Assembly: GCF_001277215.2 (NCBI RefSeq)
Contig: NZ_CP013940.1
Span: 248,001 to 312,000, forward strand
Direction: 5' to 3'
DNA length: 64,000 nucleotides
Source of the DNA: Cronobacter malonaticus LMG 23826
GTDB lineage: Bacteria; Pseudomonadota; Gammaproteobacteria; Enterobacterales; Enterobacteriaceae
The notes under the pieces are model-generated. The model was given only the letters and a program-made list of their open reading frames with translations, did no database searches and had not been told where the DNA came from. Positions 43,788 through 53,582 of the stretch are shown here, piece after piece; the first letter of the stretch is position 1, and each line of letters begins with the position of its first letter. A program made the position numbers and the translations under genes.

Positions 43788-46214
43788 TCACGCGCCCGCT
43801 TGTGCCGCCGCGCTCTCGATAGTCAGTCTGACATCGGAGGTCATCAGCTCTGCCAGCATCTGGTAAACCTTCATGGTTTCCGCCGGTTCGGCATCGCCCG
43901 TATCGCTGATATAGCCTTCATCGCGCAGCGTCAGCACCAGCGTTGAGAACACCGCTTTATCGAAGAACTCCGGTGCGTTAATGCCGTGCAGCACCGAAAG
44001 GCGCTGCGCCACCGTGCGGCTCTCTTTTTCAAGCGTACCGCGGTTGATGGACGGATTGGCGCTCAGCAGCCAGAAGGTAATCGCGTAGCGTTGCAGCGTT
44101 TCGCGCACGCCAGCGGCCAGCAACTGCAGCGTGCGGGAGCGCGCCGGGTTCACCTGAAGCCATTCGTCATCAGCAAGAATAAGCCCCTGCTGCGCCAGCT
44201 CGTTAACCAGCGCATCGACGACCGCCGACACTTCTTCTTTCTCCCAGCGCAGGAACAGCTCCGTCTTCAGCATCGGGAATAACAGTTCCACCTGCTGCTG
44301 CACCGCCTCACGGCTGATGCGACGATGCTGGGTGACGATAGCCGCGATAAGCGACGGCAGCACCAGCATATGCATGATGTTATTGCGGTAGTAAGTCATC
44401 AGCACCGCTTGTTCGCGCGGCAGCACGATGATGTCGCCAATGGTGTCTTTCTCGACTTCAAACTTATTCATCTGCAGCGCGTGCTCAATGAGCTGCGTCG
44501 CCGTGGCGTCCGGCACCGTGGCGTCTGCGGCGTAAGGCACGTTACGCAGCAGGCTCAGGTAGCAATCCAGCTGTTCGGTTAACTGCTCACGCGTTAACGA
44601 ACGCTGGCGCGAAGCCAGCAGCGCGGTGCAACACAGGTTCATGGCGTTGGCCGCGCCCGCGTTGTTGATACGCACCATCAACTGAGCGGCAATCTCGTTC
44701 ACCGTCGGGGTCAGCCACGCCGGGCGTACCGCCTCGATAGGATCGATAGCATCGCGCCACTCCGGCACGTGCTGGTTCAGGAAGGTCATCAGCGGCAATG
44801 GTTCACCGAAGTTCACATAACCCTGACCGAGGTTACGCAGTTTGCTTAAGCCGCGCAGCATCTGCAGCAGGCTCTCTTTCTCTTTGGTGGCGCCGCGCAG
44901 CTCTTTAGCGTATGTGCCCACTTCCATCACATGCTCATAACCGATGTAAATCGGCACCAGCGTAATCGGACGCGTGCCGCCGCGCAGCATAGCCTGGATG
45001 GTCATGGAGAGCGTGCCGGTTTTCGGGTCAAGCAGACGGCCAGTACGTGAACGCCCGCCTTCCACGAAATATTCCACCGAATAGCCACGGCTGAAGAGTT
45101 CGCCGAGATATTCGCGAAACACCGTCGAGTAAAGCTTGTTGCCCTTAAAGGTGCGGCGAATAAAGAACGCGCCCAGGCGGCGGAAAATCGGTCCGGCGGG
45201 CCAGAAGTTCAGGTTGATGCCCGCGGCAATATGTGGCGGCACAAGCCCCTGATGGTAGAGCACATATGAGAGCAGCAGATAGTCCATATGGCTGCGGTGG
45301 CAGGGCACATAGACAATTTCGTGGCCGTCGTGGGCGAGCTGACGCACACGTTCGGCGTTATGCACATTAATGCCCTGGTAGAGGCGGTTCCAGGTAAATC
45401 CAAGCACGCGATCGGTAATACGAATCGCCTCGTAAGAGAAGTCGGCGGCGATCTCTTCCATCAACGCGACGGCATTCTGCTGGGCTTTCTCGTGCGAGAT
45501 TTTTTTGGTGCGCGCTTCGTCTTCAACGGCGCGAGCAATCGCTTTTGACGAGAGCAGTTTATTAAAGAGATCCTGGCGCGCAGGCAGGCGCGGACCGACG
45601 GCGGCGAGGCGCTGACGGGCGAAGTGCATACGCGCCACGCGCGCCAGTTTCTGGGCGATGCGTTTGTCGGTGCCGTGCTCGGTCGCCATGCGGCGCAGCG
45701 ATACGGGCGGTGAGAAGCGCACAAAGCTGTCGCGACCAAGCCACGAGACCGCAAAGAATTTCTGAATGCCGTTCAGCATGCGCAGCGGCGGGTTTTCCTC
45801 GCCTTTTTCTCGCCCCGGTGAGCGGCCAAACATGACCGACACCGGCACCATCTGGACGTCGAGATCCGGGTTGCTGCGGTGCAGATCGAGATAATTGTGG
45901 AACAGTTTGATCGATTCTTCTTTCGGCGTGTAGTAGGTAAACACGCGCGGGCCGCCATGGATAAACACATAGCGCGGCAGTTCGGTGCCGTCGATGACCA
46001 GCGGATCCAGCGGATCGGGCAGATCGTGCTCCAGGCACTGCGCCCGCAGCGTCAGGAGATCCGCCTTCGAGTTATACGGCAACACGTACATAATAGGGCG
46101 TGACGTATCCAGCCCAAGTTCGGGGCAGGGCGCCGCCGGGATGGACTTGCTTTTTACCAGCACGCTTAATGGTAAATTAAGTAATTTGTAGTAAATTCGT
46201 GGCCAACCGGACAT
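43788..46214 (-). CDS. plsB: Glycerol-3-phosphate 1-O-acyltransferase
   Basis: Membrane-bound enzyme making lysophosphatidic acid, the first step of phospholipid synthesis. 808 residues against 807 in E. coli. The acyltransferase motifs are complete: [12 protein letters not shown] (HX4D), [26 protein letters not shown] and [15 protein letters not shown]. The start [20 protein letters not shown] matches E. coli. Divergent from dgkA; both act in phospholipid metabolism and share a 132-bp promoter region. Confidence 0.98.
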   Translation of the reverse strand: MSGWPRIYYKLLNLPLSVLVKSKSIPAAPCPELGLDTSRPIMYVLPYNSKADLLTLRAQCLEHDLPDPLDPLVIDGTELPRYVFIHGGPRVFTYYTPKEESIKLFHNYLDLHRSNPDLDVQMVPVSVMFGRSPGREKGEENPPLRMLNGIQKFFAVSWLGRDSFVRFSPPVSLRRMATEHGTDKRIAQKLARVARMHFARQRLAAVGPRLPARQDLFNKLLSSKAIARAVEDEARTKKISHEKAQQNAVALMEEIAADFSYEAIRITDRVLGFTWNRLYQGINVHNAERVRQLAHDGHEIVYVPCHRSHMDYLLLSYVLYHQGLVPPHIAAGINLNFWPAGPIFRRLGAFFIRRTFKGNKLYSTVFREYLGELFSRGYSVEYFVEGGRSRTGRLLDPKTGTLSMTIQAMLRGGTRPITLVPIYIGYEHVMEVGTYAKELRGATKEKESLLQMLRGLSKLRNLGQGYVNFGEPLPLMTFLNQHVPEWRDAIDPIEAVRPAWLTPTVNEIAAQLMVRINNAGAANAMNLCCTALLASRQRSLTREQLTEQLDCYLSLLRNVPYAADATVPDATATQLIEHALQMNKFEVEKDTIGDIIVLPREQAVLMTYYRNNIMHMLVLPSLIAAIVTQHRRISREAVQQQVELLFPMLKTELFLRWEKEEVSAVVDALVNELAQQGLILADDEWLQVNPARSRTLQLLAAGVRETLQRYAITFWLLSANPSINRGTLEKESRTVAQRLSVLHGINAPEFFDKAVFSTLVLTLRDEGYISDTGDAEPAETMKVYQMLAELMTSDVRLTIESAAAQAGA

Positions 46215-46346
46215 AAACGATGTAAAGCCTCTGGTTAATAATGCAATTGCGGCGCAAGAATATCAGAAACTCCGTAGAATTTCTGTGGTGCTTCTTTATC
46301 GAAGCGCATTAGCATTGACGCCTGAATTTAAAAAAGGTTTCTTGTC

Positions 46347-46715
46347 ATGGCCAATAACACCACGGGGTTAACCCGAATTATTAACGCTGCCGGCTATTCC
46401 TGGAAGGGATTACGCGCCGCCTGGAAAAATGAAGCTGCATTTCGCCAGGAAGGGGTTGCCGTGATAGCGGCAATTCTTATCGCCTGCTGGCTGGATGTCG
46501 ATCCTGTCACCCGCGTGCTGCTGATTGGCTCCGTTACGCTGGTAATGATTGTCGAAATTCTCAACAGCGCCATTGAAGCGGTGGTGGATCGCATCGGCCC
46601 TGAATTTCATGAGCTTTCAGGGCGCGCCAAAGATATGGGCTCCGCTGCCGTTCTGCTGTCGATTATCCTCGCGCTGATCGTGTGGGTCACGCTGCTCTGG
46701 CAGCATTTGCGATAA
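46347..46715 (+). CDS. dgkA: Diacylglycerol kinase
   Basis: Small trimeric inner-membrane kinase that recycles diacylglycerol to phosphatidic acid. 122 residues, like E. coli DgkA. Three transmembrane helices; the active-site block EILNSAIEAVVDRIGPEFHELSG is intact, and GSAAVLLSIILALIVW forms the last helix. Followed by lexA 108 nt later, with SOS boxes between. Confidence 0.98.
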   Translation: MANNTTGLTRIINAAGYSWKGLRAAWKNEAAFRQEGVAVIAAILIACWLDVDPVTRVLLIGSVTLVMIVEILNSAIEAVVDRIGPEFHELSGRAKDMGSAAVLLSIILALIVWVTLLWQHLR

Positions 46716-46778
46716 GTTTTCCAGAAATCGCGAAAGAAGCGCTTTTTTAACCGGTTATGGTTTTAAAATCACCTTTAG

Positions 46779-46815
46779 CTGTATATACTCACAGCATCAC
46801 TGTATATGCACCCAG
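46779..46815 (+). promoter_or_regulatory. Two SOS (LexA) boxes of lexA
   Basis: CTGTATATACTCACAG (46779-46794) and CTGTATATGCACCCAG (46800-46815) match CTG-N10-CAG, 21 bp apart, immediately upstream of lexA. This is the same double operator as in E. coli, giving autorepression. Confidence 0.95.
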
Positions 46816-46823
46816 GGGGCGGA

Positions 46824-47432
46824 ATGAAAGCATTAACTACCAGGCAACAAGAGGTGTTTGATCTCATTCGGGATCACATCAGCCAGACCGGCATGCCGCC
46901 TACGCGTGCGGAAATCGCGCAACGTCTGGGTTTCCGTTCACCGAACGCCGCGGAAGAGCACCTTAAAGCGCTGGCGCGTAAAGGGGTGATTGAGATTGTC
47001 TCCGGCGCGTCGCGCGGTATCCGTCTGTTGCAGGAAGACGAAACCGGCCTGCCGCTGATAGGGCGCGTGGCGGCGGGCGAACCGCTGCTGGCTCAGCAAC
47101 ATATCGAAGGGCATTATCAGGTTGATCCTGGCCTGTTTAAGCCAAACGCCGATTTTCTGCTGCGTGTTAGCGGGATGTCGATGAAAGATATCGGGATTAT
47201 GGACGGCGATCTGCTGGCGGTTCATAAAACGCAGGATGTGCGTAACGGGCAGGTCGTCGTCGCGCGCATTGATGATGAAGTAACGGTGAAACGCCTGAAA
47301 AAACAGGGTAATACCGTTGAGCTTCTGCCGGAAAACAGCGAGTTTAAACCGATTGTGGTTGATCTGCGCGAGCATAACTTCTCAATCGAAGGTCTGGCCG
47401 TCGGCGTTATCCGCAACGGCGAATGGCTCTGA
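46824..47432 (+). CDS. lexA: LexA repressor
   Basis: SOS-response repressor and self-cleaving protease. 202 residues from [15 protein letters not shown]; the in-frame ATG 18 nt upstream lies in the operator. Winged HTH 1-69; cleavage bond Ala84-Gly85 in RVAAGEP; catalytic Ser119 (SGMSM) and Lys156 (TVKRL) exactly at the E. coli positions. GGGGGC precedes the start. Upstream of dinF and probably co-transcribed across a strong hairpin. Confidence 0.98.
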   Translation: MKALTTRQQEVFDLIRDHISQTGMPPTRAEIAQRLGFRSPNAAEEHLKALARKGVIEIVSGASRGIRLLQEDETGLPLIGRVAAGEPLLAQQHIEGHYQVDPGLFKPNADFLLRVSGMSMKDIGIMDGDLLAVHKTQDVRNGQVVVARIDDEVTVKRLKKQGNTVELLPENSEFKPIVVDLREHNFSIEGLAVGVIRNGEWL

Positions 47433-47457
47433 TGCGTCACCCGGCTCTCTGAGGCCG

Positions 47458-47493
47458 CATTACCGTAACTGGCCCGCCCCGGTTACGGTAATG
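47458..47493 (+). terminator. Long hairpin between lexA and dinF
   Basis: CATTACCGTAAC and GTTACGGTAATG form a perfect 12-bp stem that can extend inward by about three more pairs (TGG/CCG side). No T tract follows. Possible attenuator or processing signal that separates lexA and dinF expression. Confidence 0.55.
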
Positions 47494-47558
47494 ACTTCTC
47501 CCGTTAGCTAAAGCCCTTCATACTTTTTCTTCTTCGCGTAACGGCATCGGAACGCCAT

Positions 47559-48866
47559 ATGCCCTTTCTGACATCTACTGATAAAGCTCTCTGGCGCCTC
47601 GCGCTGCCAATGATTTTCTCCAATATCACCGTACCGCTCTTAGGCCTGGTCGATACCGCCGTTATAGGTCATCTCGACAGCCCCGTATACCTTGGCGGCG
47701 TCGCGGTGGGGGCTACCGCCACCAGTTTCCTGTTTATGCTGCTGCTCTTTTTACGCATGAGCACCACCGGGCTAACTGCGCAGGCGTTCGGCGCGCGCGA
47801 TCCGGTAGCGCTGGCCCGCGCCCTGGTGCAGCCTATGGCGCTGGCGCTGATTGCCGGTGTGCTGATCATCGCCCTGCGCGAGCCGCTGATTCATCTGGCG
47901 CTGCATGTTACCGGCGGCAGCGACGCGGTGCTGACGCAGGCCCGGCGGTTTCTGGAGATCCGCTGGCTCAGCGCGCCCGCGGCGCTCGCTAATCTGGTGC
48001 TGCTTGGCTGGCTGTTAGGCGTGCAGTACGCCCGCGCGCCGGTGATCCTGCTGGTGGTCGGCAATCTGCTTAATATCGTGCTCGATCTCTGGTTCGTCAT
48101 GGGGCTTGGCCTTAACGTCCAGGGCGCGGCGCTGGCGACAGCGATAGCGGAATACGCGACGCTTGGCATCGGTCTCATGATGGCAGCCCGCGTGCTGCGC
48201 CTGCGCGGTATTACCCTTTCGATGCTGAAAATGGCGTGGCGCGGCGGCGTTGGCAGGCTGCTTGCGCTTAACCGCGACATCATGCTGCGTTCGCTGCTGT
48301 TGCAGCTCTGCTTCGGTTCCATCACGGTGTTTGGCGCACGGCTCGGCAGCGATATCGTCGCGGTGAACGCCATTCTGATGACCCTTCTGACCTTCACCGC
48401 CTATGCGCTTGATGGCTTCGCCTATGCCGTAGAAGCCCATGCCGGGCAGGCCTTCGGCGCGCAGGATAAATCGCAGCTTAACAGCGTCTGGCGCGCGGCA
48501 TGCCGACAAGCAGGGATGGTGGCGCTGGCATTCGCGCTGCTGTATGCAGTGGCGGGGCAGTACATTGTGTCGCTATTGACCTCATTACCTTCGCTCCAGG
48601 CGCTGGCGCAGCCCTATCTCTTCTGGCAGGCGATCCTGCCGGTCGTCGGCGTCTGGTGTTATCTGCTGGACGGTATGTTTATCGGCGCGACGCGCGGGGC
48701 GGAGATGCGCAACAGCATGGCCGTCGCGGCGCTCGGTTTTGGCCTGACGCTGCTCACACTGCCAGCGCTTGGCAACCATGGCCTGTGGCTGGCGCTCACC
48801 TTTTTCCTGGCGCTGCGTGGGTTGTCGCTCGGCTATTTATGGCGCCGGGGGCGTCTTTTGCACTGA
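47559..48866 (+). CDS. dinF: MATE family transporter DinF
   Basis: Twelve-helix inner-membrane multidrug/oxidised-compound exporter of the MATE (MOP) superfamily. 435 residues. The N-terminal half contains LPMIFSNITVPLLGLVDTAV and the second repeat begins near ALNRDIMLRSLLLQL. Located after lexA, so induced with the SOS response in E. coli. Substrate here not determined. Confidence 0.96.
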   Translation: MPFLTSTDKALWRLALPMIFSNITVPLLGLVDTAVIGHLDSPVYLGGVAVGATATSFLFMLLLFLRMSTTGLTAQAFGARDPVALARALVQPMALALIAGVLIIALREPLIHLALHVTGGSDAVLTQARRFLEIRWLSAPAALANLVLLGWLLGVQYARAPVILLVVGNLLNIVLDLWFVMGLGLNVQGAALATAIAEYATLGIGLMMAARVLRLRGITLSMLKMAWRGGVGRLLALNRDIMLRSLLLQLCFGSITVFGARLGSDIVAVNAILMTLLTFTAYALDGFAYAVEAHAGQAFGAQDKSQLNSVWRAACRQAGMVALAFALLYAVAGQYIVSLLTSLPSLQALAQPYLFWQAILPVVGVWCYLLDGMFIGATRGAEMRNSMAVAALGFGLTLLTLPALGNHGLWLALTFFLALRGLSLGYLWRRGRLLH

Positions 48867-49073
48867 GTTTCCCTGACGTATCACATCGCCCATAAAAGAA
48901 AATTTGTCGGCGTCAGCGCTTCGTTATGGTTAAAGATTCTGAATATCCCACCGGGGTTAAAATTGACGTCTAAAATAAGTAGTACGTTCAGCAAATGATG
49001 AAGATGACTCGGGCTGAACCCCCACAGGAAAACCTGTGAGACTGATTCACTACCGAATGTTAAGGAGACGTCT

Positions 49074-49283
49074 ATGAACAGAGATGAAGCTGGCGGTAAC
49101 TGGAAACAGTTTAAAGGTAAAGTGAAAGAGCAATGGGGTAAATTAACCGACGATGATATGACCATCATCGAAGGGAAACGTGACCAGCTGGTAGGTAAAA
49201 TCCAGGAACGTTACGGTTACGCGAAAGACGAAGCCGACAAGGAAGTGACTGACTGGGAAAGCCGCCACGATTACCGCTGGTAA
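49074..49283 (+). CDS. yjbJ: CsbD family stress protein YjbJ
   Basis: 69-residue, very hydrophilic CsbD-like protein with the family hallmark NWKQFKGKVKEQWGKLTDDD and a C-terminal GKIQERYGYAKDEADKE. Abundant and sigma-S/osmotically induced in E. coli; molecular role unknown. Strong ribosome site TAAGGAG 9 nt upstream. Upstream leader contains a small hairpin CACAGG-AAAA-CCTGTG near 49011-49029. Confidence 0.96.
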   Translation: MNRDEAGGNWKQFKGKVKEQWGKLTDDDMTIIEGKRDQLVGKIQERYGYAKDEADKEVTDWESRHDYRW

Positions 49284-49362
49284 TCGGGCCACCACCTCAA
49301 ACGGTATTTTCCCTCTGAGGCTGCCCTGCCCACCGGTACAAGGATGTACCACCCAACCTGAT

Positions 49363-49878
49363 TTAACGTCCTTTCTTTTTCACCGTAATGCTGTGGTCGT
49401 GACCACATTGCCCCTGATGGCGACACGCCTCAATTTCTGCACACGCCGCACACAGCCCATGCGCTTCAATGACGTTATGACGCAGCGCAAAGCCCATTCT
49501 GGCCGCCAGCGCATGCATGATATCTTCCACGCCTTCCGCTGCCTCTTCTTTGACCACGCCGCATCTGTCGCAAATGAACATGGCTGAAGTATGCGCCGGG
49601 TTATCAAACAGATGACACAACACATAGCTGTTGGTGGACTCCACCTTATGAACAAACCCCTGCTCTAGCAGAAAATCGAGCGCGCGGTAAACGGTGGGCG
49701 GTTTCGCCTGCGGTTCGCTTTCGCGTAATAAATCAAGCAGATCGTAAGCGCTGATAGCCCCCGGCTGGATGGTCATCAGGCGCAGCACTTCGAGGCGCTG
49801 CGGAGTCAGGCGCACATTACGTTGCTGGCAGAGCTTTTCAGCCTGCGCCAGAACTTCCTGCGAAATCGTCGTATCCAT
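49363..49878 (-). CDS. zur: Zinc uptake regulator Zur (Fur family)
   Basis: Zn2+-dependent repressor of zinc import. Start at MDTTISQEVLAQAEK gives 171 residues, the E. coli length; the ATG six bases upstream would leave AGAGG adjacent to the start codon, whereas 49878 gives normal spacing. Winged HTH 1-~85 (AISAYDLLDLLRE, PPTVYRALDFLLEQGFVHK). Zinc ligands in CHLFDNPAHTSAMFICDRCG, HGLCAACAEIEACRH and the terminal CGHDH. Convergent toward yjbJ and divergent from the cupin gene. Confidence 0.97.
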   Translation of the reverse strand: MDTTISQEVLAQAEKLCQQRNVRLTPQRLEVLRLMTIQPGAISAYDLLDLLRESEPQAKPPTVYRALDFLLEQGFVHKVESTNSYVLCHLFDNPAHTSAMFICDRCGVVKEEAAEGVEDIMHALAARMGFALRHNVIEAHGLCAACAEIEACRHQGQCGHDHSITVKKKGR

Positions 49879-49987
49879 CGGCATCCTCTATGAATCGTGT
49901 TTATGTCATCACTTTATCATGAACTGGCTGAAACACCGACATCCCGCCTGTGTTATACCTTTCAGGGAACATTAACCGGAGGTTTAT

Positions 49988-50494
49988 ATGCATACGCGGC
50001 CTGAATGTATTTGTCACTGGCAGGAAGTCGAAGGCAACGATGACGCCTGTTACCCGGACAGCGACGAACTGATGTCCATCGGCGCGCCGCTGGCGAAGCG
50101 TACCGGGCTTACGCGGCTCGGCATTCATCATGAGCGCCTGCCGCCGGGGCGTCGTACGTCTTACCCGCATGCCGAAAGCAGCGAAGAAGAGTTTGTCTAT
50201 GTGCTCGAAGGCTTTCCGGATGTCTGGCTAAACGGTGAGCTATGGCCGTTAAAACCGGGCGACAGCGTGGGGTTCCCGGCAGGCACCGGGCTTTGCCACA
50301 CGTTCATTAATAATACCGACAGCGAAGTCCGGCTGCTGGTAGTAGGCGAGGCGAACAAACCGGAAAACCGGGTTTACTATCCGCTTAACGGCCCTTACGC
50401 CGCCACGCGCCCGGATCGCTGGATAGACCATCCGCCACAATTTTTTGGTCCACACGACGGCTTACCTACACGAATTAAGAACCCTAATCTATAA
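49988..50494 (+). CDS. Cupin-domain protein
   Basis: 168 residues with a single cupin barrel. Motif 1 is YPHAESSEEEFVYVLEG and motif 2 is PAGTGLCHTFINN, separated by the usual short strand pair (DVWLNGELWPLKPGD). His and Glu metal ligands are mostly kept. GGAGG is well placed 8 nt before the ATG. The substrate is unknown. Together with the next gene it occupies the place of yjbL-yjbM in E. coli K-12. Confidence 0.85.
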   Translation: MHTRPECICHWQEVEGNDDACYPDSDELMSIGAPLAKRTGLTRLGIHHERLPPGRRTSYPHAESSEEEFVYVLEGFPDVWLNGELWPLKPGDSVGFPAGTGLCHTFINNTDSEVRLLVVGEANKPENRVYYPLNGPYAATRPDRWIDHPPQFFGPHDGLPTRIKNPNL

Positions 50495-50642
50495 ATAATG
50501 AGGGCGATCACGAAACGAGCCCGGAAATGCCGTTGAGCTTTTAGCCTCAACCTCTGGCGTAGTGCGTTCTTCACAACAGAAATCGTCTCTGTCATGAACT
50601 GACAGAGGATGTCATTCATGTTGCTAATAAGCAGGGTAAACA

Positions 50643-51923
50643 GTGAAAAATATAATCAAACCTTCAGTGGCAGCCGTCGCCCTTTCTCTGGTGATGGCCA
50701 ATCAGGCGAGTGCGGCAAATACCTGGGCGCAGGCGCGTAACGATGCGATGGGCGGCACCGGCGTGGCGTCAGCCGATTACGGCAGCGGCGCGTTAATTAA
50801 CCCGGCGCTGCTGGCACGTTCACAGCCAGAAGATGACATTACGGTGATTTTGCCGGCATTACAGGCGCAAATTACCGATAAAGACAATCTCGAAGATGAG
50901 ATAGACCATATTAGCGATCGCGTCGATTATTATCGCGATGTGGTGAACAGCCTGACGCCGGGGGATATCGCGGCCAACCCGATCGGTACGCTGCGTCAGT
51001 TCCAGGGCGCGGCGCGTGAACTGGGCGACGAGCTGGAATATCTGCGCGGCAAAACGGCAAGCGCACGCGCGGCGGGCGGTATCGCGGTCAGTATTCCAAA
51101 CGACGTGCTGGCGGTGGCCTTTGTGGCGAAAGCGTATGCGCATGCGCGCGTCAGCACCCGCGTGGATCAAAGCGATATCGATTACCTGCGTCGCATCCAG
51201 AACGATGATATCTACGCGGGCACACAAATCATCAACGCTGCGATCAACGGCTCTGACGCTATCACCGATCGCCTGACGTCCACCGCGTTTGGCCGTGCGG
51301 CGATCGTTTCTGATTATGGCGTGGCGTTCGCGCATCGGTTCCAGGTGGGTGATGTGCCGGTCTCCGTCGGCGTCACGCCGAAGCTGCAGAAAACCTGGCT
51401 CTATAACTACACCGCGTCGATTTATAACTACGACAGCAGCGACTGGAACAGCTCGCGCTATCGCAACGACGACACCGGTTTCAACGTCGACGCCGGTGTG
51501 GCGGCGGATTTCGGCCCGAACTGGACCGTGGGCGTGAGCGGGCAGAACCTGATGTCGCGTGATATCGATACCAAAGAGGTCAACGGGTATAAAGATACCT
51601 ATCAGATCTCGCCGCTGGTGACGGCGGGCGTGGCCTGGCATAACGATCTGGTAACCCTGAGCGCCGATGGCGATCTGACGGAAACCAAAGGCTTTAAGAG
51701 CGAGGAGAACTCACAGTTTGTCGGCGTGGGTGCCGAAGTACGTCCGCTTAACTGGCTGGCGGTGCGTGCTGGTTTCCGCGCAGACGTGAAAGATAATGAG
51801 AGCAACGTGTTTACCGCGGGTGTCGGTTTCGCGCCGTTTAACCGCGTGCATCTCGATCTGACAGGCATTGTCGGTGAAGACGAAACCTGGGGCGCAGGCG
51901 CGCAGTTGAGCCTGACCTTCTGA
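50643..51923 (+). CDS. Outer-membrane beta-barrel protein, TraF_2-like family
   Basis: 426-residue exported protein. Signal peptide MKNIIKPSVAAVALSLVMAN then QASA, cut before ANTWAQARNDAMGGTGVASA. It resembles proteins annotated as conjugal transfer TraF-like, whose opening GMGGTGVA and barrel pattern recall FadL/PorV-type channels. The last residue is Phe (AQLSLTF), a usual outer-membrane insertion signal. No conjugation genes are nearby, so the name is only a family label. Single gene ending in a GC-rich hairpin. Confidence 0.78.
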   Translation: MKNIIKPSVAAVALSLVMANQASAANTWAQARNDAMGGTGVASADYGSGALINPALLARSQPEDDITVILPALQAQITDKDNLEDEIDHISDRVDYYRDVVNSLTPGDIAANPIGTLRQFQGAARELGDELEYLRGKTASARAAGGIAVSIPNDVLAVAFVAKAYAHARVSTRVDQSDIDYLRRIQNDDIYAGTQIINAAINGSDAITDRLTSTAFGRAAIVSDYGVAFAHRFQVGDVPVSVGVTPKLQKTWLYNYTASIYNYDSSDWNSSRYRNDDTGFNVDAGVAADFGPNWTVGVSGQNLMSRDIDTKEVNGYKDTYQISPLVTAGVAWHNDLVTLSADGDLTETKGFKSEENSQFVGVGAEVRPLNWLAVRAGFRADVKDNESNVFTAGVGFAPFNRVHLDLTGIVGEDETWGAGAQLSLTF

Positions 51924-51929
51924 TCATGT

Positions 51930-51952
51930 GCAGGGGCGCAGTGCGCCCCTGC
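51930..51952 (+). terminator. Hairpin after the TraF-like gene
   Basis: GCAGGGGCGCA-GTGCGCCCCTGC, an 11-bp near-perfect stem with no spacer and no T tract, just upstream of the dusA promoter (TATAGT near 51966). Confidence 0.55.
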
Positions 51953-52013
51953 CTGAAGTTTGTGCTATAGTAACGCCCCTTTTTCAGCCCGAACTTCGAC
52001 TCGCTTAGCTATT

Positions 52014-53009
52014 ATGACGTCCACATCCCGTAACGCTTTCCCCGCCCATCGCTTTTCCATCGCGCCGATGCTCGACTGGACCGATCGCCACTGCCGCTAC
52101 TTCCTGCGTCAGCTTTCGTCCCAGGTGTTGCTCTATACCGAAATGGTGACGACCGGCGCGATCATTCATGGCAAAGGGGATTACCTCGCCTATAGCGAAG
52201 AGGAACATCCGGTGGCGTTGCAACTGGGCGGGAGCGATCCGGCGGCGCTGGCGCACTGCGCGAAGCTCGCCGAGGAGCGCGGCTATGACGAGATAAACCT
52301 TAACGTCGGCTGCCCGTCCGACCGTGTCCAGAATGGCCGCTTCGGCGCCTGCCTGATGGGCGAGGCGCAACTCGTCGCCGATTGCGTCAGGGCGATGCGC
52401 GATGTGGTTTCCATTCCGGTGACGGTGAAAACTCGTATCGGTATTGACGACCAGGACAGCTACGAATTCCTCTGCGATTTCGTCGGCACCGTGGCGGAGC
52501 AGGGCGGCTGCGACACCTTTATTATTCATGCGCGCAAGGCGTGGCTCTCCGGCCTCAGCCCAAAAGAGAACCGCGAAATCCCGCCGCTGGATTATCCGCG
52601 CGTTTACCAGCTTAAGCGCGATTTCCCGCAGCTTACGATGTCGATTAACGGCGGCATCAAAACGCTGGATGACGTGAAAACGCACCTTGAACATATGGAT
52701 GGCGTAATGGTGGGCCGCGAGGCGTACCAGAATCCTGGCATACTGGCGTCGGTCGATCGCGAAATCTTCGGGCTTGATGTGCCGGATGCCGATCCGGTGG
52801 CGGTAGTGCGCGCCATGTATCCTTACATTGAGGGCGAGCTGGCGAAAGGCACGTACCTGGGCCATGTCACCCGCCATATGCTCGGGCTTTTTCAGGGGAT
52901 CCCCGGCGCGCGGCAGTGGCGTCGCTATCTCAGCGAAAACGCCCATAAGCCAGGCGCGGATATTAACGTGCTTGAGCAGGCGCTGAAACTGGTGGCTGAC
53001 AAACGTTAA
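52014..53009 (+). CDS. dusA: tRNA-dihydrouridine(20/20a) synthase
   Basis: FMN-dependent enzyme reducing U20/U20a in the tRNA D-loop. 331 residues from [14 protein letters not shown]; the conserved part starts [18 protein letters not shown]. The TIM barrel carries the catalytic Cys in [21 protein letters not shown], and the FMN phosphate site [23 protein letters not shown]. The start is supported by the E. coli protein only loosely because N-termini vary. Followed by a clear terminator. Confidence 0.96.
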   Translation: MTSTSRNAFPAHRFSIAPMLDWTDRHCRYFLRQLSSQVLLYTEMVTTGAIIHGKGDYLAYSEEEHPVALQLGGSDPAALAHCAKLAEERGYDEINLNVGCPSDRVQNGRFGACLMGEAQLVADCVRAMRDVVSIPVTVKTRIGIDDQDSYEFLCDFVGTVAEQGGCDTFIIHARKAWLSGLSPKENREIPPLDYPRVYQLKRDFPQLTMSINGGIKTLDDVKTHLEHMDGVMVGREAYQNPGILASVDREIFGLDVPDADPVAVVRAMYPYIEGELAKGTYLGHVTRHMLGLFQGIPGARQWRRYLSENAHKPGADINVLEQALKLVADKR

Positions 53010-53039
53010 ATTTCACCAGAATATCGTCAATTTCACTAA

Positions 53040-53072
53040 CGCCCCGGATAACATGCCGGGGCGTTTCTTTTT
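53040..53072 (+). terminator. dusA terminator
   Basis: CGCCCCGG-ATAACATG-CCGGGGCG followed by TTTCTTTTT, 30 nt after the dusA stop. Confidence 0.93.
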
Positions 53073-53090
53073 AATTCAGTGAGTTAAATG

Positions 53091-53106
53091 TGGCACGAAA
53101 CTTGTA
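53091..53106 (+). promoter_or_regulatory. Sigma-54 promoter of pspG (PspF-dependent)
   Basis: TGGCAC-GAAAC-TTGTA keeps the -24 GG with correct spacing but has GT instead of GC in the -12 element. It lies 35 nt before the pspG start. pspG is a member of the PspF/sigma-54 phage-shock regulon in E. coli, which supports the call. Confidence 0.65.
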
Positions 53107-53140
53107 ATAGCAGGGCATAACGTTTTTAAGGAGAACGAGA

Positions 53141-53401
53141 ATGTTTGAACTGCTGTTTGTGGTGGCTTTCTTTCTGATGCTGCTGGCGACCGGCGTGTCG
53201 CTTATCGGGATTATCGCCGCGCTGATGGTAGCGACCCTGGTGATGTTTTTCGGTGGCGTATTCGCGCTGATGATTAAACTACTGCCGTGGCTGTTGCTGG
53301 CGGTGGCGGTGGTGTGGGTGATCCGCACCGTGAAGGCCCCGAAAGTGCCGGAGTATCGTCGTACCTCACGTTACAGCCGGACGAATCGCTGGCGTTACTA
53401 A
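53141..53401 (+). CDS. pspG: Phage shock protein G
   Basis: 86-residue inner-membrane protein with two hydrophobic segments (about 1-20 and 25-63) and a basic tail PKVPEYRRTSRYSRTNRWRY, slightly longer than the 80-residue E. coli protein. Member of the phage-shock response to inner-membrane stress. TTTAAGGAG precedes the ATG. A hairpin with stem AAGTTGCG/CGCAACTT lies right after it. Confidence 0.95.
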   Translation: MFELLFVVAFFLMLLATGVSLIGIIAALMVATLVMFFGGVFALMIKLLPWLLLAVAVVWVIRTVKAPKVPEYRRTSRYSRTNRWRY

Positions 53402-53439
53402 TAAGTTGCGGGGTTGATCACAACCTCGCAACTTTCCAT
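53402..53439 (+). terminator. Possible pspG terminator
   Basis: AAGTTGCGGGGTT-GATCAC-AACCTCGCAACTT, about 13 pairs with one G-T, followed by only a short T stretch (TTTCC). Moderate support. Confidence 0.55.
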
Positions 53440-53539
53440 GTTACTTTGCGCGCTAAGCCATGTTCTTTGCCGGGGCTGTCTGGCACTATGTCAGCCGTGT
53501 TACAGAATTCATCAGCGCTGTACCCTACATGCGGCGCGA

Positions 53540-53573
53540 ACAATAAAAAAGAAAGGGCTTCCTGCGGGAAGCC
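53540..53573 (-). terminator. qorA terminator
   Basis: Minus strand: AGGGCTTCCC-GCA-GGAAGCCCT followed by TTCTTTTTTATT, about 10 nt after the qorA stop. Confidence 0.9.
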
Positions 53574-53582
53574 CTAATTCTT

